The notes beneath the pieces were generated by a model. That model was given only the letters and a program-made list of their open reading frames with translations. It searched no databases and had not been told where the DNA came from. DNA of 64,000 nt from Methyloferula stellata AR4 (GTDB taxonomy: Bacteria > Pseudomonadota > Alphaproteobacteria > Rhizobiales > Beijerinckiaceae), in contig NZ_ARWA01000001.1 of NCBI RefSeq assembly GCF_000385335.1, forward strand, positions 2,744,001 to 2,808,000, in the 5' to 3' direction. The translations under genes and the position numbers were made by a program. Position 1 is the first letter of the stretch. Each line of letters begins with the position of its first letter. Of the stretch, positions 49,701-57,353 are shown in pieces.

Positions 49701-51293
49701 ACGATTTATACGGCGGGACAGGGCGGCGGCTTGATCGGCTCCGCCATCAACGTAAACATCTATAATTCCTACGCCACGGGCAATGTCGGTCCGGCTTCGA
49801 ACGGAGGAAACCCAGGTTCCAATCTCGGCGGACTGGTTGGCCAGCTCTTTTCGGATCAATCCGTATCAACCTCTAACGGCGTTGTGATCGAGAACTCCTT
49901 TGCTACCGGCGCCGTGACGGGATTTGGGTCCCTTGGTGGATTGGTCGGCAATATTAGCGGTAGTGGTGGTAACGTCACGCTTGACAATACTTATCACGCA
50001 ATTGGCGCGGTTACGGGCGTGAACGTAAATGGCACAAACGGCTCTAATATCGGCGGCTTGGTTGGCCTCGCAGATGCGTCGGGCGGGAGCGGACCGGTCC
50101 AGTATCAAATCACCATATCAAACTCTCATGCCATTGGTCCCTCTACCACGGGAGAAGTCAGTTTCACCGGACCCGACGGCCAGGCAGGCACTTATGGCAG
50201 CAATGCCGGGGGCCTGGTCGGCTCTCTTACATTTGGCTCCATCATTAATTCTTACGCAACGGAGGAGGTGGTAGGCGGCGATAACACGGGCGGTCTCGCG
50301 GGCGCCATTGCCGCCGTACAGGTCACCAACTCCTACGCCACCGGCGAGGTGTCAGGTGGTAATAATGTTGGCGGGTTGGTTGGTGTGATCGGCTCCGCTC
50401 AGGAGCTTGGCACCGGTGCTTACGTCTTCAGCAACATCACCAATTCCTACGCGACGGGGAATGTGATTGGCAACGACAGTGTCGGCGGTCTTGTCGGCAG
50501 CACGACGCAATTTGGCATTATTACGGATTCCCATGCCACAGGGGACGTGACCAGCCGTCTCGACAACCCGAATTCCGTCGGTGGACTTGTCGGCGCGAAT
50601 GGCGGCTCGATAGCCGATTCCTATGCGACCGGCGCCGTCCGCAACCACGCGGGCACGACGGCCGGGCTCGGCGCCTTGGCGGGCAGCAATTATGTCGGCA
50701 GTGGCGGCCTTGGCTTCAACTGCCCGAATTGCGGTACCATCACCAACAGCTGGTATAATGCCGATGCCAATCCGGGATTAGGTCCGACCGGAAGTAATAC
50801 GTTTGGCAATTCGCCCGGCACCGTTACCGGCGGCGGCGGACTGACCAGCACGCAGATGAACGACGTCTCTCATTATATCGACGGCACCATCGGCCAGGTT
50901 TTGGCGGATCGGGCCGCGGCAGCGCAAGCAGCCGCAGCACAGGCCGCGGCTGTGCAAGCGGCAGCCGCCCAGCGAGCCGCGCTTCAACAAGGCTCGGGCG
51001 CCGCGCAAGCGATCGGCACGACCGATACGCAAACCTCCGCCGGGAACCCGCCGACGCCGGCGATCTCCAAAGCTGGAACGGCCGCCGTCGCAGCCATCGC
51101 ACCGGCGAAGATCGAGGACAACTTCCCGAACGTGCCGTCCGCGGCGACGCCGGTTCCGAAAGAAGAACGCCGCGAGCGCCGCCGCGTCGCCAATACCGGA
51201 ACCCACCATCATACTGGCGGCAGCGGAGGCGGTGCCACCCTCCGTTCGATCGAGATCAACGGCCAGCGTTTCGATCTCGAGAAAAACCACTAG
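43722..51293 (+). CDS. Filamentous-haemagglutinin-like adhesin with two TPS-like domains, YDG and GLUG repeats
   Basis: 2523 residues from ATG 43722; the frame extends to a TTG at 43683. An extended N-region with signal peptide (FTCMTAIAALLALQDAALA|GP) leads into a TPS/haemagglutination-activity domain (~62-175: TNINQSTNNAIINWQTFNIG, LNRVTGNEQSVIAG, NANGKVFIVNSAGILFTKGATVNVGGLVAST). Beta-helix and GLUG-like repeats follow (~830-1040), two YDG-type domains (TKTYDGTANASG at ~1180; DKTYDGSTTANAS at ~1265), a second TPS-like domain (~1440-1530: LNRVTGNEQSLIQG, SNGEVFIVNSAGILITS, VNVGGLVATT), and many GLUG repeats (GGLVG...NSYATG, ~1910-2330). The tail is Ala/Gln-rich, then basic (KEERRERRRV), His-rich, and ends SIEINGQRFDLEKNH. 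Secreted adhesin; its transporter is not in the window. Faces a T2SS operon end to end. Confidence 0.9.
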   Translation: MLSLDLCRLERGANTSLAADRSSSGAPFSSCSSDSLRSFRGSFTCMTAIAALLALQDAALAGPTGGTVVGGQATIFQSGPTTNINQSTNNAIINWQTFNIGRQETVNFFQPNSMSTTLNRVTGNEQSVIAGALNANGKVFIVNSAGILFTKGATVNVGGLVASTLDISNQDFMAGNYRFEGNTTGSSATPTGSVINKGKIHVDPNGYVALLGKTVSNSGTITAKLGSVVMASGTKLTLNFEGNSLFDVTISQGALNALVANKGAIIADGGTVILTAKAADAILSAQVNNTGVIQARTMDALKGGGTSTGVRVGTIKLLADGGTVNVSGKLDASAPKGRNGGTITLAASGGTAIVSGKLNVSAPKGTGGTIVTTGTNVNLTQTARLDASGLTGGTILIGGDRHGGSDSAEDFVSTPVMDATITTIAAGATLTANGSAGDGGNIVVWSNGQTNYAGAIEATGAGTGNGGFAEVSSHDQLNFTGTADLKSVNGKSGTLLLDPYDLTISNNSNSNSSNASGTFTGSGDSSVINATTLLNALANANVTISTGGTGSAGTDAGNINVNAALDWSSTSATPSANSLTLAAANNINVNAPMTWSAGTLTLNAGANIYVNNAITATGTAAFAANYGNKLNSDGSVSTTVNDIGNGTVTLAGSGTVGLNADGTPMGLYTLLGATATPSYAGTINFSSSNTAVTLNGTSYEVVTASNLGDLGASLTGNYVLGANITVASMSNNNIGTTATPFTGSVNGFGHKLTISGTLANSGVFGTIGAGGEVSNLGVNANAVSGTTGQAALGMLANINQGYIVDSYVYTNGVSGSYVNNGNVSVVSVGGLVGINDTQGVIAQSESYVYLEDRTGTAGGFVGTNNGKIYDSSAWGDSTNRTQGTVFSTGVIPSTAGVGGFVGVNSGTIERSYSGNIVRFTSDSTVSNEGVFVGWNTSTGTIDQSYSYTKYTGTSTYDTGNYLGGFVGLNDGWIENAYATSLNNSSSTSPNWMGGFAYNNTGKIENAYAASSYNKGGTSADGFVYHNTGTLTNDYYSVVVGSGTVNNNSGVKALSTGGTVASYGFDSQFWAMSYSGYPILKNIMVYVGTSGTAPSYGADSTSALGLQAIGLQGGGMTAANADSITAITGNPFNISVAGGLIDAGSWAAASVLSSSSYTDVKGTVTILPQQLTATVTKTYDGTANASGATIALSGLVGDQTLSVGGLSGTFSSKDAGSGLTVSGLAYTLTDGTNGGKAGNYTISTTATGTITPLSITLGGATVSDKTYDGSTTANASNLTLSGVIAGDSVSIASGYAANFADANEGQGKTVTISNLTTSGANANDYVIANFQTTGNITPLPVQLYGSKQADGTATISGTALVAVNAVVGDTVTFSGQATLASSASGVQPITSVSGLTVNNSNYTLVGYSNLSAVVIGSQSLVKDHDVLGTSTVVNSGTTWTVTTTTPTAIIDWYRFSVVPGDTVNFVEPGPTSVVLNRVTGNEQSLIQGTLTSNGEVFIVNSAGILITSEAVVNVGGLVATTLAISDSNFENGIYAFAAAGGTGSVKNDGTIEIKDNGGFAVLASQNGVSQTGEAAIKADPDTSGAQVGTAILASTNQLNLTLDGTTSNVSGYTTGTLSGTTKVDGAINLGTGGTLGTAGNIVSVSDTFAFSAGPTSTWSLVASAVTVGAGGTLSGSVASNALNMVSLSLNATSGNVTVNDPITWSTDSKLTLAASGDININAPITATGTNAGLAMVYGGDYNILTPATYAGAVIDPTTGYPVANQAPAGTQYASITLSGANASLAINNHAYTLIHNAADLANINSATPDANGYSNGAGYYALAQSIDLTGASYVNAPVATLSGTFDGLGNTISNLTIQSTATVNSAAVGNLGLIGVSTQGSVIRDIGVLNVNISSSAIVNFGNGPVTVMGNNLGALVGSNLANVSNAWSSGTISGNSSGGLIGQNAVYPYSYNPNPPYNTISNVYSDATVTGNAVGGLIGSGGTFNLSNAHATGTIYTAGQGGGLIGSAINVNIYNSYATGNVGPASNGGNPGSNLGGLVGQLFSDQSVSTSNGVVIENSFATGAVTGFGSLGGLVGNISGSGGNVTLDNTYHAIGAVTGVNVNGTNGSNIGGLVGLADASGGSGPVQYQITISNSHAIGPSTTGEVSFTGPDGQAGTYGSNAGGLVGSLTFGSIINSYATEEVVGGDNTGGLAGAIAAVQVTNSYATGEVSGGNNVGGLVGVIGSAQELGTGAYVFSNITNSYATGNVIGNDSVGGLVGSTTQFGIITDSHATGDVTSRLDNPNSVGGLVGANGGSIADSYATGAVRNHAGTTAGLGALAGSNYVGSGGLGFNCPNCGTITNSWYNADANPGLGPTGSNTFGNSPGTVTGGGGLTSTQMNDVSHYIDGTIGQVLADRAAAAQAAAAQAAAVQAAAAQRAALQQGSGAAQAIGTTDTQTSAGNPPTPAISKAGTAAVAAIAPAKIEDNFPNVPSAATPVPKEERRERRRVANTGTHHHTGGSGGGATLRSIEINGQRFDLEKNH

Positions 51294-51448
51294 ATCGGCA
51301 TGATCGGTCGGGCCGTGTCAGATGCAAGTCGGCAGGCCCGGCTTGGCTCGATCTTCCAAATTTCGAGGTTTCGAGACAGGGCGTCAGCGGCAGAGGCGGT
51401 GCTGGTTGAACCGCTCGCTGCGATACATAGAGGTGAGACTCTACGGCC

Positions 51449-52012
51449 TCATGGGGCCGGTGTCTGATGCCAAAGACCGCGAAGACTCACGGTGACCTTC
51501 ATGGCGGCGTCGCGCTGACCACGTTGCCCGCCCGCGTTCGGCAATTGCATCATCATCGACTCCACGAAGACATAAGGCGTACCCGTCTCGAGCCTGTAAA
51601 GCAGAGTCTGAAGCGCATCGTAATGAATATCCAACACGGCTTGGATGCGGACGGTTTCCGGCGCATCGGAATGGCTCGCCTGCTGGACGCCGGATGAAAT
51701 GACGCTCGCCTGCTGAGCTGCGGCCAGTTGCGCAAGATAGGCTTCGAGCTGAGCGCTTGCGAGCCCGGACGTTTGCGCGTTCAGGAAGGCGGTCTCTGGC
51801 GCGGCGCCTGGTTCTTCGCCGCCCTTCGGCCTGTTGGCGCCGGATCGCTGATGCGCCGCTTCAAGGCGCGCGAGCATATCTTCCGCATCCGAGAGTTCCT
51901 GCGAAGCGTCTGAGCGCGCCTTCAAGGACAGAGCCGGGGCCAGGATGCAGGCGAGCAGCAGGCCGAAAAATGCTGCAAGCGCTATTGTCTTTTCGCGGTC
52001 CAATTTCGGCAC
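51449..52012 (-). CDS. gspM: T2SS inner-membrane platform protein GspM (copy 2)
   Basis: 187 residues from GTG 52012, 3 bases after the gspL stop. Same build as copy 1: membrane helix TIALAAFFGLLLACILAPALSL, coil (SQELSDAEDMLARLEAAHQRS), periplasmic domain DIHYDALQTLLYRLETGTPYVFVESMMMQL. Last gene of the module-2 gspE-gspM operon, convergent with the adhesin 155 bases away. That gap shows only a weak hairpin and no clear bidirectional terminator. Confidence 0.9.
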   Translation of the reverse strand: MPKLDREKTIALAAFFGLLLACILAPALSLKARSDASQELSDAEDMLARLEAAHQRSGANRPKGGEEPGAAPETAFLNAQTSGLASAQLEAYLAQLAAAQQASVISSGVQQASHSDAPETVRIQAVLDIHYDALQTLLYRLETGTPYVFVESMMMQLPNAGGQRGQRDAAMKVTVSLRGLWHQTPAP

Positions 52013-52015
52013 GGT

Positions 52016-53074
52016 TCAATCTCCGATGAGCTGGGGATGCTCGTCGACGCGCGTTTCGATGTAGAACCTGTAGAGGTCGCCGCCGTTGCCCTTTGTCGTC
52101 GGCGCGAAGAAATGCACCGCCGAGAAGCGCCCCGACCGCTCGAGCGCTGCGATGAGGGAAGGAGCATCCGCCGCGAAGCCGATGATGCGCAAGGATGCGT
52201 TTTCCAACTGGAATTCGGTGAGATAGGCGTTATCCGGAAGCGCGCGCGAGAGAGCCTCGAGGGTGAGGACTGTTACGGGCGAGTTTTCTTTCAACACCCA
52301 GGCACGTTGCGGCGGCTTCAGCAACGCGATGTCTTGAAGCTTGCGTGACGACTGAGAGTCGCGTTGCAACGCAGCCGTACGCGCGGCGACATCCTCATGT
52401 TCGGCTGTTATCTCACCCGTGGAGTAGATCGCCCAGAGACTCGCAGCCGTGCTGAGCGCAACGCCCGCCGCGAGGCCGGTGCCGATCATGCGCGGCAGGT
52501 TTTGCGCATGCCGCTCCGAGCCTTGCGCCGGACGCGTCCACAGAGCGAGTAGAGGCGCCCTGACGCCTGCTTCCGTCCGCACCGCGATCCGGTTAGGCGA
52601 CAGGCCGCTTGCCGCGAGTTCGTTGCAGATGACATCTATGCTTGCGCGCGACGCGATGGGCACGCAGACATTGAGGGTTCCGGCATCATCCGGGTTCGGC
52701 TTGGCGTCGATCCCGTAAATGGCTTGCGTTGGCAGCCAGGGTGAAAGGCGCTCGATCTGATTGCGCACGATACCCGGCAGAAAGTCCTGCGCTTGAGCCG
52801 GGACCGTGATGCGGCGCGTGACGATCCTGTCGGCTGCGATCTCGAAAATGATGAAATGATCGCGGAGCGCCTCGGCCATGCCGTCTGGCATCTTGGTTCC
52901 GACCATCACTTTACCGAGGAGATGGCTCTCCGGCGAGGCCGGGTGGCGGACGACGAAACATCCGTCTTCCTGCGTCACAAGGACCGATTTGCGGCTCTGC
53001 GAAAAAGCGCGCGACTCGGCGACAAGTCCGGCGAGAATTTTGATCCATCGATCGAAGATCGTCTTGATCTGCAT
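52016..53074 (-). CDS. gspL: T2SS inner-membrane platform protein GspL (copy 2)
   Basis: 352 residues from ATG 53074, chosen for a strong AGGAGG site just upstream; the frame opens at 53137. RRITVPAQAQDFLPGIVRNQIERLSPWLPTQAIYGIDAKP is the GspL cytoplasmic signature; membrane helix near 195-215 (MIGTGLAAGVALSTAASLWAIY); periplasmic part WVLKENSPVTVLTLEALSRALPDNAYLTEFQLE. Aligns along its whole length with copy 1. Confidence 0.92.
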   Translation of the reverse strand: MQIKTIFDRWIKILAGLVAESRAFSQSRKSVLVTQEDGCFVVRHPASPESHLLGKVMVGTKMPDGMAEALRDHFIIFEIAADRIVTRRITVPAQAQDFLPGIVRNQIERLSPWLPTQAIYGIDAKPNPDDAGTLNVCVPIASRASIDVICNELAASGLSPNRIAVRTEAGVRAPLLALWTRPAQGSERHAQNLPRMIGTGLAAGVALSTAASLWAIYSTGEITAEHEDVAARTAALQRDSQSSRKLQDIALLKPPQRAWVLKENSPVTVLTLEALSRALPDNAYLTEFQLENASLRIIGFAADAPSLIAALERSGRFSAVHFFAPTTKGNGGDLYRFYIETRVDEHPQLIGD

Positions 53075-53082
53075 CGCCCCTC

Positions 53083-54036
53083 CTAAAATCGGTCGCTCAT
53101 GGCGAGGCCCCGGGTCGGCGGAGCGAGAGGGGTCCATGACAGAATACGATAGGGCTGCTTGTCATTGGGCACGACCGCGATGACGGCCTTCGCCGCTGCG
53201 CCATAGCCGTCGATGAGGCGCGCGATGAGTATGACCGAGGCGATCGGCCTCGCGCCCGTCTTCACGTAATCTTTCGCAGGACCCAGCATCTGCGCCAGAA
53301 AATCTCCTCCCATCGGCGAGCGTTCGCGCGCGTCCAAAAAGGCCGAGAGCTGAGCCGATGTGACGCCCGGCAGCGCGGCGATCACGTCGGCTGGAGCCGT
53401 CAGTGCATTGACCTGATCGGTCCCATAAACCGTCGCCAGTGGCAAGATGCCGGCAAGATAATCCGGCGCCATGCCGGGGATCTGCGCCAGTTGACGGATG
53501 TCGGTGAAGGACTGGAAATTTTTGTCTGGCCGGGAAGATGTGTTTGCTTGCGGCGCGGATCGGTTTGTCTGAGCCGGCGGTGGCGCAGCCGCGCTGGCGA
53601 GTTTCGGTCCTTTGGCGGCTTGATCGGCTTGATCGCGCACGCGCCACGCATCGATCGCTTTGGCTATGGCATTTGCATCATCACCCGCACCGGCTGAAGT
53701 CAGCAAAGCCGAAAGAACCTTCTCAGGCGCCTTATTGACATTGATGCGGCCGCCCTCGTCGCTGAGGCGAATATGCACCGAGCCCGTTGTGAAAGAGACA
53801 GATGTCGTCTTTTCGGTGAGGGGAGTCTTTTCACCCAAGCTTGCGACCATTGCGGCGGAGACTTCGAGCCCGGCCGCCAGCAATGCGTCGGCTCGAGCGC
53901 GGTCGCGGTCGAGCGCGACAATATTGGCAAATCCGCGAAACGTCGTCGAAGCGGCCATGGCAAGCGCCGAGATCAAGGCGATCGTCCACAGAACGACGAC
54001 GAGAATGATTCCGCTGCGTGGATCATGACGGCTCAA
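53083..54036 (-). CDS. gspK: Minor pseudopilin GspK (copy 2)
   Basis: 317 residues from TTG 54036, chosen because GAGGAG lies 7 bases upstream and the start aligns with copy 1 (LSRHDPRSGIILVV here, MTLSRSDPRQGIVLIAV there). The long frame to 54267 lies inside gspJ. Features: hydrophobic start without +5 Glu, ALDRDRARADALLAAGLEVSAAM, DEGGRINVNKAPEKVLSALL, a Pro/Ala/Gln-rich loop, and FTDIRQLAQIPGMAPDYLAGILPLATVYGTDQVNALTAP. Confidence 0.93.
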   Translation of the reverse strand: MSRHDPRSGIILVVVLWTIALISALAMAASTTFRGFANIVALDRDRARADALLAAGLEVSAAMVASLGEKTPLTEKTTSVSFTTGSVHIRLSDEGGRINVNKAPEKVLSALLTSAGAGDDANAIAKAIDAWRVRDQADQAAKGPKLASAAAPPPAQTNRSAPQANTSSRPDKNFQSFTDIRQLAQIPGMAPDYLAGILPLATVYGTDQVNALTAPADVIAALPGVTSAQLSAFLDARERSPMGGDFLAQMLGPAKDYVKTGARPIASVILIARLIDGYGAAAKAVIAVVPNDKQPYRILSWTPLAPPTRGLAMSDRF

Positions 54037-54047
54037 TCCCGGCTCCT

Positions 54048-54785
54048 CTATTGACGCGGTTGCGATGGAGCGGAATTGGTCCTCGCATTCACATTTCTCG
54101 CCGCGACCGAAAGACAGTCGATTTCGCCGATGGCGCAAGCGGTTGGCGCATTGGCGTGGATCGGAAATTCTGCGCCTACCAGACCCGCGGCCCGGCTTGT
54201 CCGATCCTGCAGATTCAATCGTACCGAATGCGGAAGACCCGTTTCGCCGGTCCAGTCGTCCCGCCAAATCAGTTCGCCGCCATCTGCCAGTTCGGAGAAA
54301 CTGAAAGAGATGTCGAATTTTCCCCTGAGCAGAATGACGGGATCATCCGGCTGCGCATCTTCCAAATGCATGCGGGGGCCGCGCCATGGGGCTCTACGCC
54401 GTACGAGCTGCGTGAATCCCTCGCCCTCTTCGATAGCGAGGCTGACGATCTCTTCGCCTTGCGGCTCGGCGGCCTTACCGCCCGAGGTAACGAATATGAT
54501 CTTGGCGCCCGCATCCTTGCCCGCGGATGTTGCCGTAAAGGCGGCCATCAGGCCGTTTGCATCGCTTTGCAGGACGAAACGGGCCGCTCCGAAATCGCGC
54601 GTCAAACTGTCGATCGCCAGCGCAAGCTGTTCGCTTTGATCGACCGTGCGCGTGCCGCGATCGAAGAAAAACACGCTTTGATGGATGAGCGCGCCGGTCG
54701 AAAAGATGATCACGGATCCGATCGCAAGAGCTGCGAGCGTCTCGACCAAAGTGAAACCGGCGCGGCTTGTTCCGGAGTTTGCCAT
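54048..54785 (-). CDS. gspJ: Minor pseudopilin GspJ (copy 2)
   Basis: 245 residues from ATG 54785, directly after the gspI stop. Prepilin motif AG|FTLVETLAAL, then IHQSVFFFDRGTRTVDQSEQLALAIDSLTRDFGAARFVLQ. Lacks the Asn/Pro-rich insert of copy 1, so the shorter form is probably ancestral. Confidence 0.93.
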   Translation of the reverse strand: MANSGTSRAGFTLVETLAALAIGSVIIFSTGALIHQSVFFFDRGTRTVDQSEQLALAIDSLTRDFGAARFVLQSDANGLMAAFTATSAGKDAGAKIIFVTSGGKAAEPQGEEIVSLAIEEGEGFTQLVRRRAPWRGPRMHLEDAQPDDPVILLRGKFDISFSFSELADGGELIWRDDWTGETGLPHSVRLNLQDRTSRAAGLVGAEFPIHANAPTACAIGEIDCLSVAARNVNARTNSAPSQPRQ

Positions 54786-54786
54786 C

Positions 54787-55272
54787 CTACCCGCCGATTC
54801 CAAGCCGCGCGGTCTCGCCCGTAAGGATCTGTCCGGCACGCGAAAGCACGGCCACTTTGACCCGGTAGAGGACCCAATCCGGTCTTTGATCACCGGAAGC
54901 GCGCGGCGGCCCGTCGACAGACAAAGCTTCGACCGACATGGGTTCGACGTCGATACGCCACCGCAGGCCGGCTATCTCACCTTCTCGAATACCCAATTCC
55001 GGACCGGCGCGATTGAAAGGCCGCGCGAGCAAAGAGCGCAGAAGCAGCTCGGCTGTGACCTGACCATCGCCCTGAACGAGAATGCGCCGGCTCTGAAACA
55101 TCAGCGGCCCCAGCACCGCCGCGAAGGCCAGCACCAGTGCCAAGGCGACAAGCGCCTCGATCAGCGTAAAGCCCGAGCGGCGGTCACGGCCATTTCTTCT
55201 GAGCTTCGGGTTCGCTGTTTCACGGCGCTTCGATGGTGACGCCGCCCGTGTACCAATTGACATGGACTTCAT
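54787..55272 (-). CDS. gspI: Minor pseudopilin GspI (copy 2)
   Basis: 161 residues from ATG 55272 (MKSMSIG), overlapping the gspH end by 53 bases exactly as in copy 1; the frame to 55413 lies within gspH. Prepilin motif SG|FTLIEALVAL after an unusually long basic leader (SKRRETANPKLRRNGRDRR), then RILVQGDGQVTAELLLRSLLARPF. Confidence 0.88.
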   Translation of the reverse strand: MKSMSIGTRAASPSKRRETANPKLRRNGRDRRSGFTLIEALVALALVLAFAAVLGPLMFQSRRILVQGDGQVTAELLLRSLLARPFNRAGPELGIREGEIAGLRWRIDVEPMSVEALSVDGPPRASGDQRPDWVLYRVKVAVLSRAGQILTGETARLGIGG

Positions 55273-55663
55273 ACATGACCCCCTCGCGGGAAAATCTGAG
55301 CGCGGCGCCCGATGAGGCTCCGTCGGCATGAAAGGCGGCGACGGCGAGACGCCCCGACCATATGGCGCTTTCGCCGAGAATATTGACGGCAACGTCGGGA
55401 GGAATGACGACACGATCGCCGCTGTCTCCGATTAGCATGCGCTGTTCGCTGTCGAGCGAGACGTGCCTGTCGCGTCCCGTCAGGATGGAGCCTTGGCGTT
55501 CGCGGCGTAGAAGCGCGGCTGTGTTCATGACGACGGCCTTTAAGCCTGCCCGTCCGGTTCCGGGTATGAACATGACGCTCAATGAAGCGACCATGGCGAT
55601 GATCATCATCACCGCCATCATCTCGATCAGCGTAAAGCCTGCTTGGCTTCTAGCGCTGGACAT
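55220..55663 (-). CDS. gspH: Minor pseudopilin GspH (copy 2)
   Basis: 147 residues, same length as copy 1, overlapping gspG by 14 bases. Prepilin motif AG|FTLIEMMAVMMI, then LLRRERQGSILTGRDRHVSLDSEQRMLIGD and FSREGVMYEVHVNWYTGG. Confidence 0.93.
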   Translation of the reverse strand: MSSARSQAGFTLIEMMAVMMIIAMVASLSVMFIPGTGRAGLKAVVMNTAALLRRERQGSILTGRDRHVSLDSEQRMLIGDSGDRVVIPPDVAVNILGESAIWSGRLAVAAFHADGASSGAALRFSREGVMYEVHVNWYTGGVTIEAP

Positions 55664-56114
55664 TTGTCGTCGCTGAGGCAGTGTTCATGCCGCCGCCGCG
55701 CCCGTCCGGTCCGAGTGATGTGATGATGTAGGGCGGAATACGGTCGCCTGCTAAATGATATTGATAGGGATGACCCCATGGATCCATCGGAATGCGGCCG
55801 CCCTTTACATAGGGTCCGTTCCAGATCTCGACACCGGTCGGCCGCTCGGCGAGCGCGGCTAGACCTTCCGAATCCACCGGATAGCGCCCGACATCGACGT
55901 AGAAAAGATCGAGCGCGGAACTGAAGCTTTCGATCTGCAGCCTCGCGGTCTTGACCCGCGACTCGCCAAGATAGGATAGCACGCGTGGCCCGACCAAGCC
56001 GAGAATGAGACTGATGATGGTCAAGACCACAAGCATTTCGATCAGCGTATAGCCAGGACTGGCGTTGCTGGTGAACCGCGGCGCGCGGCGCGATGGGCTT
56101 TGACTGACGATCAT
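55650..56114 (-). CDS. gspG: Major pseudopilin GspG (copy 2)
   Basis: 154 residues; its ATG overlaps the gspF stop (TTATGA). Prepilin motif PG|YTLIEMLVVL with +5 Glu, hydrophobic helix, and GspG core (ALDLFYVDVGRYPVDSEGLAALAERP, GPYVKGGRIPMDPWGHPYQYHL, SLGPDG). Main pseudopilus subunit. This intact gspF-gspG overlap is the reference that reveals the rearranged junction in module 1. Confidence 0.95.
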   Translation of the reverse strand: MIVSQSPSRRAPRFTSNASPGYTLIEMLVVLTIISLILGLVGPRVLSYLGESRVKTARLQIESFSSALDLFYVDVGRYPVDSEGLAALAERPTGVEIWNGPYVKGGRIPMDPWGHPYQYHLAGDRIPPYIITSLGPDGRGGGMNTASATTNVQR

Positions 56115-57322
56115 AACGCAAGCTCCGTGATGCTGAGGAGAGCACTCATGATGGAAACAATCAGCGTCCCGACAATGAGGCTAACGGCGATGATGGTTGC
56201 TGGCCCGATAATCCCCATGAGGCGATCGATGCCGACGCTCAACCGGTGTTCATAGAAATGCGCGGCATGTTTTGCGATCGAGGCGAGATCGCCCGTCTCG
56301 TCGCCGACGCGCAACATGCGTACAGCGAGCGGCGGCAGCAGGTCGGTGCCTGACAAAGCATCGGCGAAGCGGCGGCCGTGGCGGACCTGTTCGTGCACAT
56401 TGTCGATCGCCGCCACATAACGCGGTCCAGTGACGACATCGCGCAGGATTTTGAGCGTCGCCGGCAAGGGCACGCCGTTTTCAACGAGAAGGCCGAGCGT
56501 TCCAATGATGCGGGCGGCGCGGCGGTCTCGCATCGGTCCGGCCACGCCCGGAATTTTGGCGATCGCGGCAAAGATGCGAGCGCGTGTCTCGCGCCGCCGC
56601 AGGACGAACCAGCCTGCCAGTGCGATGATCGCCCATGTGCCGAAGAAAACCTCGAGATTGGCCCTGAGCCAAGATGAGGCGCCAAGCACGAAGGCGGCTC
56701 CACCATTCAATTTATTGCCCAGATCCTTGAACACCGGCTCGAACTGCGGCACGACGAAGATCAAGAAGAAAAACAGAATAAGCATCGCCGAGACTATGAG
56801 AAACGACGGATATCGGATCGCGGAATTGAATCGTTCCGCGAGAAGCTCCTGCCTAGCACGGTCCTCGACAATGGCATTCAATACCGCTTCGAGTTTTCCC
56901 GAAGCCTCGCCGGCTCGAACCATGGCGACATAGGCAGGTTCGATAATCGTCGGATGACGTTCCAGCGTCTCGGCGAAACTGTCGCCTGCCGTGATCGTTG
57001 AGCGGAGATTATTCGCAAACCAGATCAGCGCCTTGTTGGAATCCTCGGCCAAGGTCTGCAACGCGGCCTCGAGCGTCAGCCCGGCGCCGATGAGCAGGGC
57101 CAATTGGCGCAGAAACAGCGTGACGTCGCGCTTCTTCGGACGCTTCTCGGCTTTGCTTACGCCGCTGCTCAGGAAACCGCTCTTTGCCGCGAGTTCGGCC
57201 TCGATCAACAGGTGGCCGAGATATTCTACTCGGCTGACGACTTCCGCGCGCGACGGCGCGTCGACTTCGCCGGCGACGATTTCGCCGGTCGATGTCATGG
57301 CGCGGAAGTGGAACTGCGGCAT
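56111..57322 (-). CDS. gspF: T2SS inner-membrane platform protein GspF (copy 2)
   Basis: 403 residues. Two GspF domains (DVTLFLRQLALLIGAGLTLEAALQTLAEDS; AARIIGTLGLLVENGVPLPATLKILRDVV) and three membrane segments, the last in ATIIAVSLIVGTLIVSIMSALL. Ends SITELAL, and its last codons overlap gspG. Very similar to copy 1 throughout. Confidence 0.95.
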   Translation of the reverse strand: MPQFHFRAMTSTGEIVAGEVDAPSRAEVVSRVEYLGHLLIEAELAAKSGFLSSGVSKAEKRPKKRDVTLFLRQLALLIGAGLTLEAALQTLAEDSNKALIWFANNLRSTITAGDSFAETLERHPTIIEPAYVAMVRAGEASGKLEAVLNAIVEDRARQELLAERFNSAIRYPSFLIVSAMLILFFFLIFVVPQFEPVFKDLGNKLNGGAAFVLGASSWLRANLEVFFGTWAIIALAGWFVLRRRETRARIFAAIAKIPGVAGPMRDRRAARIIGTLGLLVENGVPLPATLKILRDVVTGPRYVAAIDNVHEQVRHGRRFADALSGTDLLPPLAVRMLRVGDETGDLASIAKHAAHFYEHRLSVGIDRLMGIIGPATIIAVSLIVGTLIVSIMSALLSITELAL

Positions 57323-57353
57323 GCTAAACCTTTGTGGCGGACGAGATCATGCT

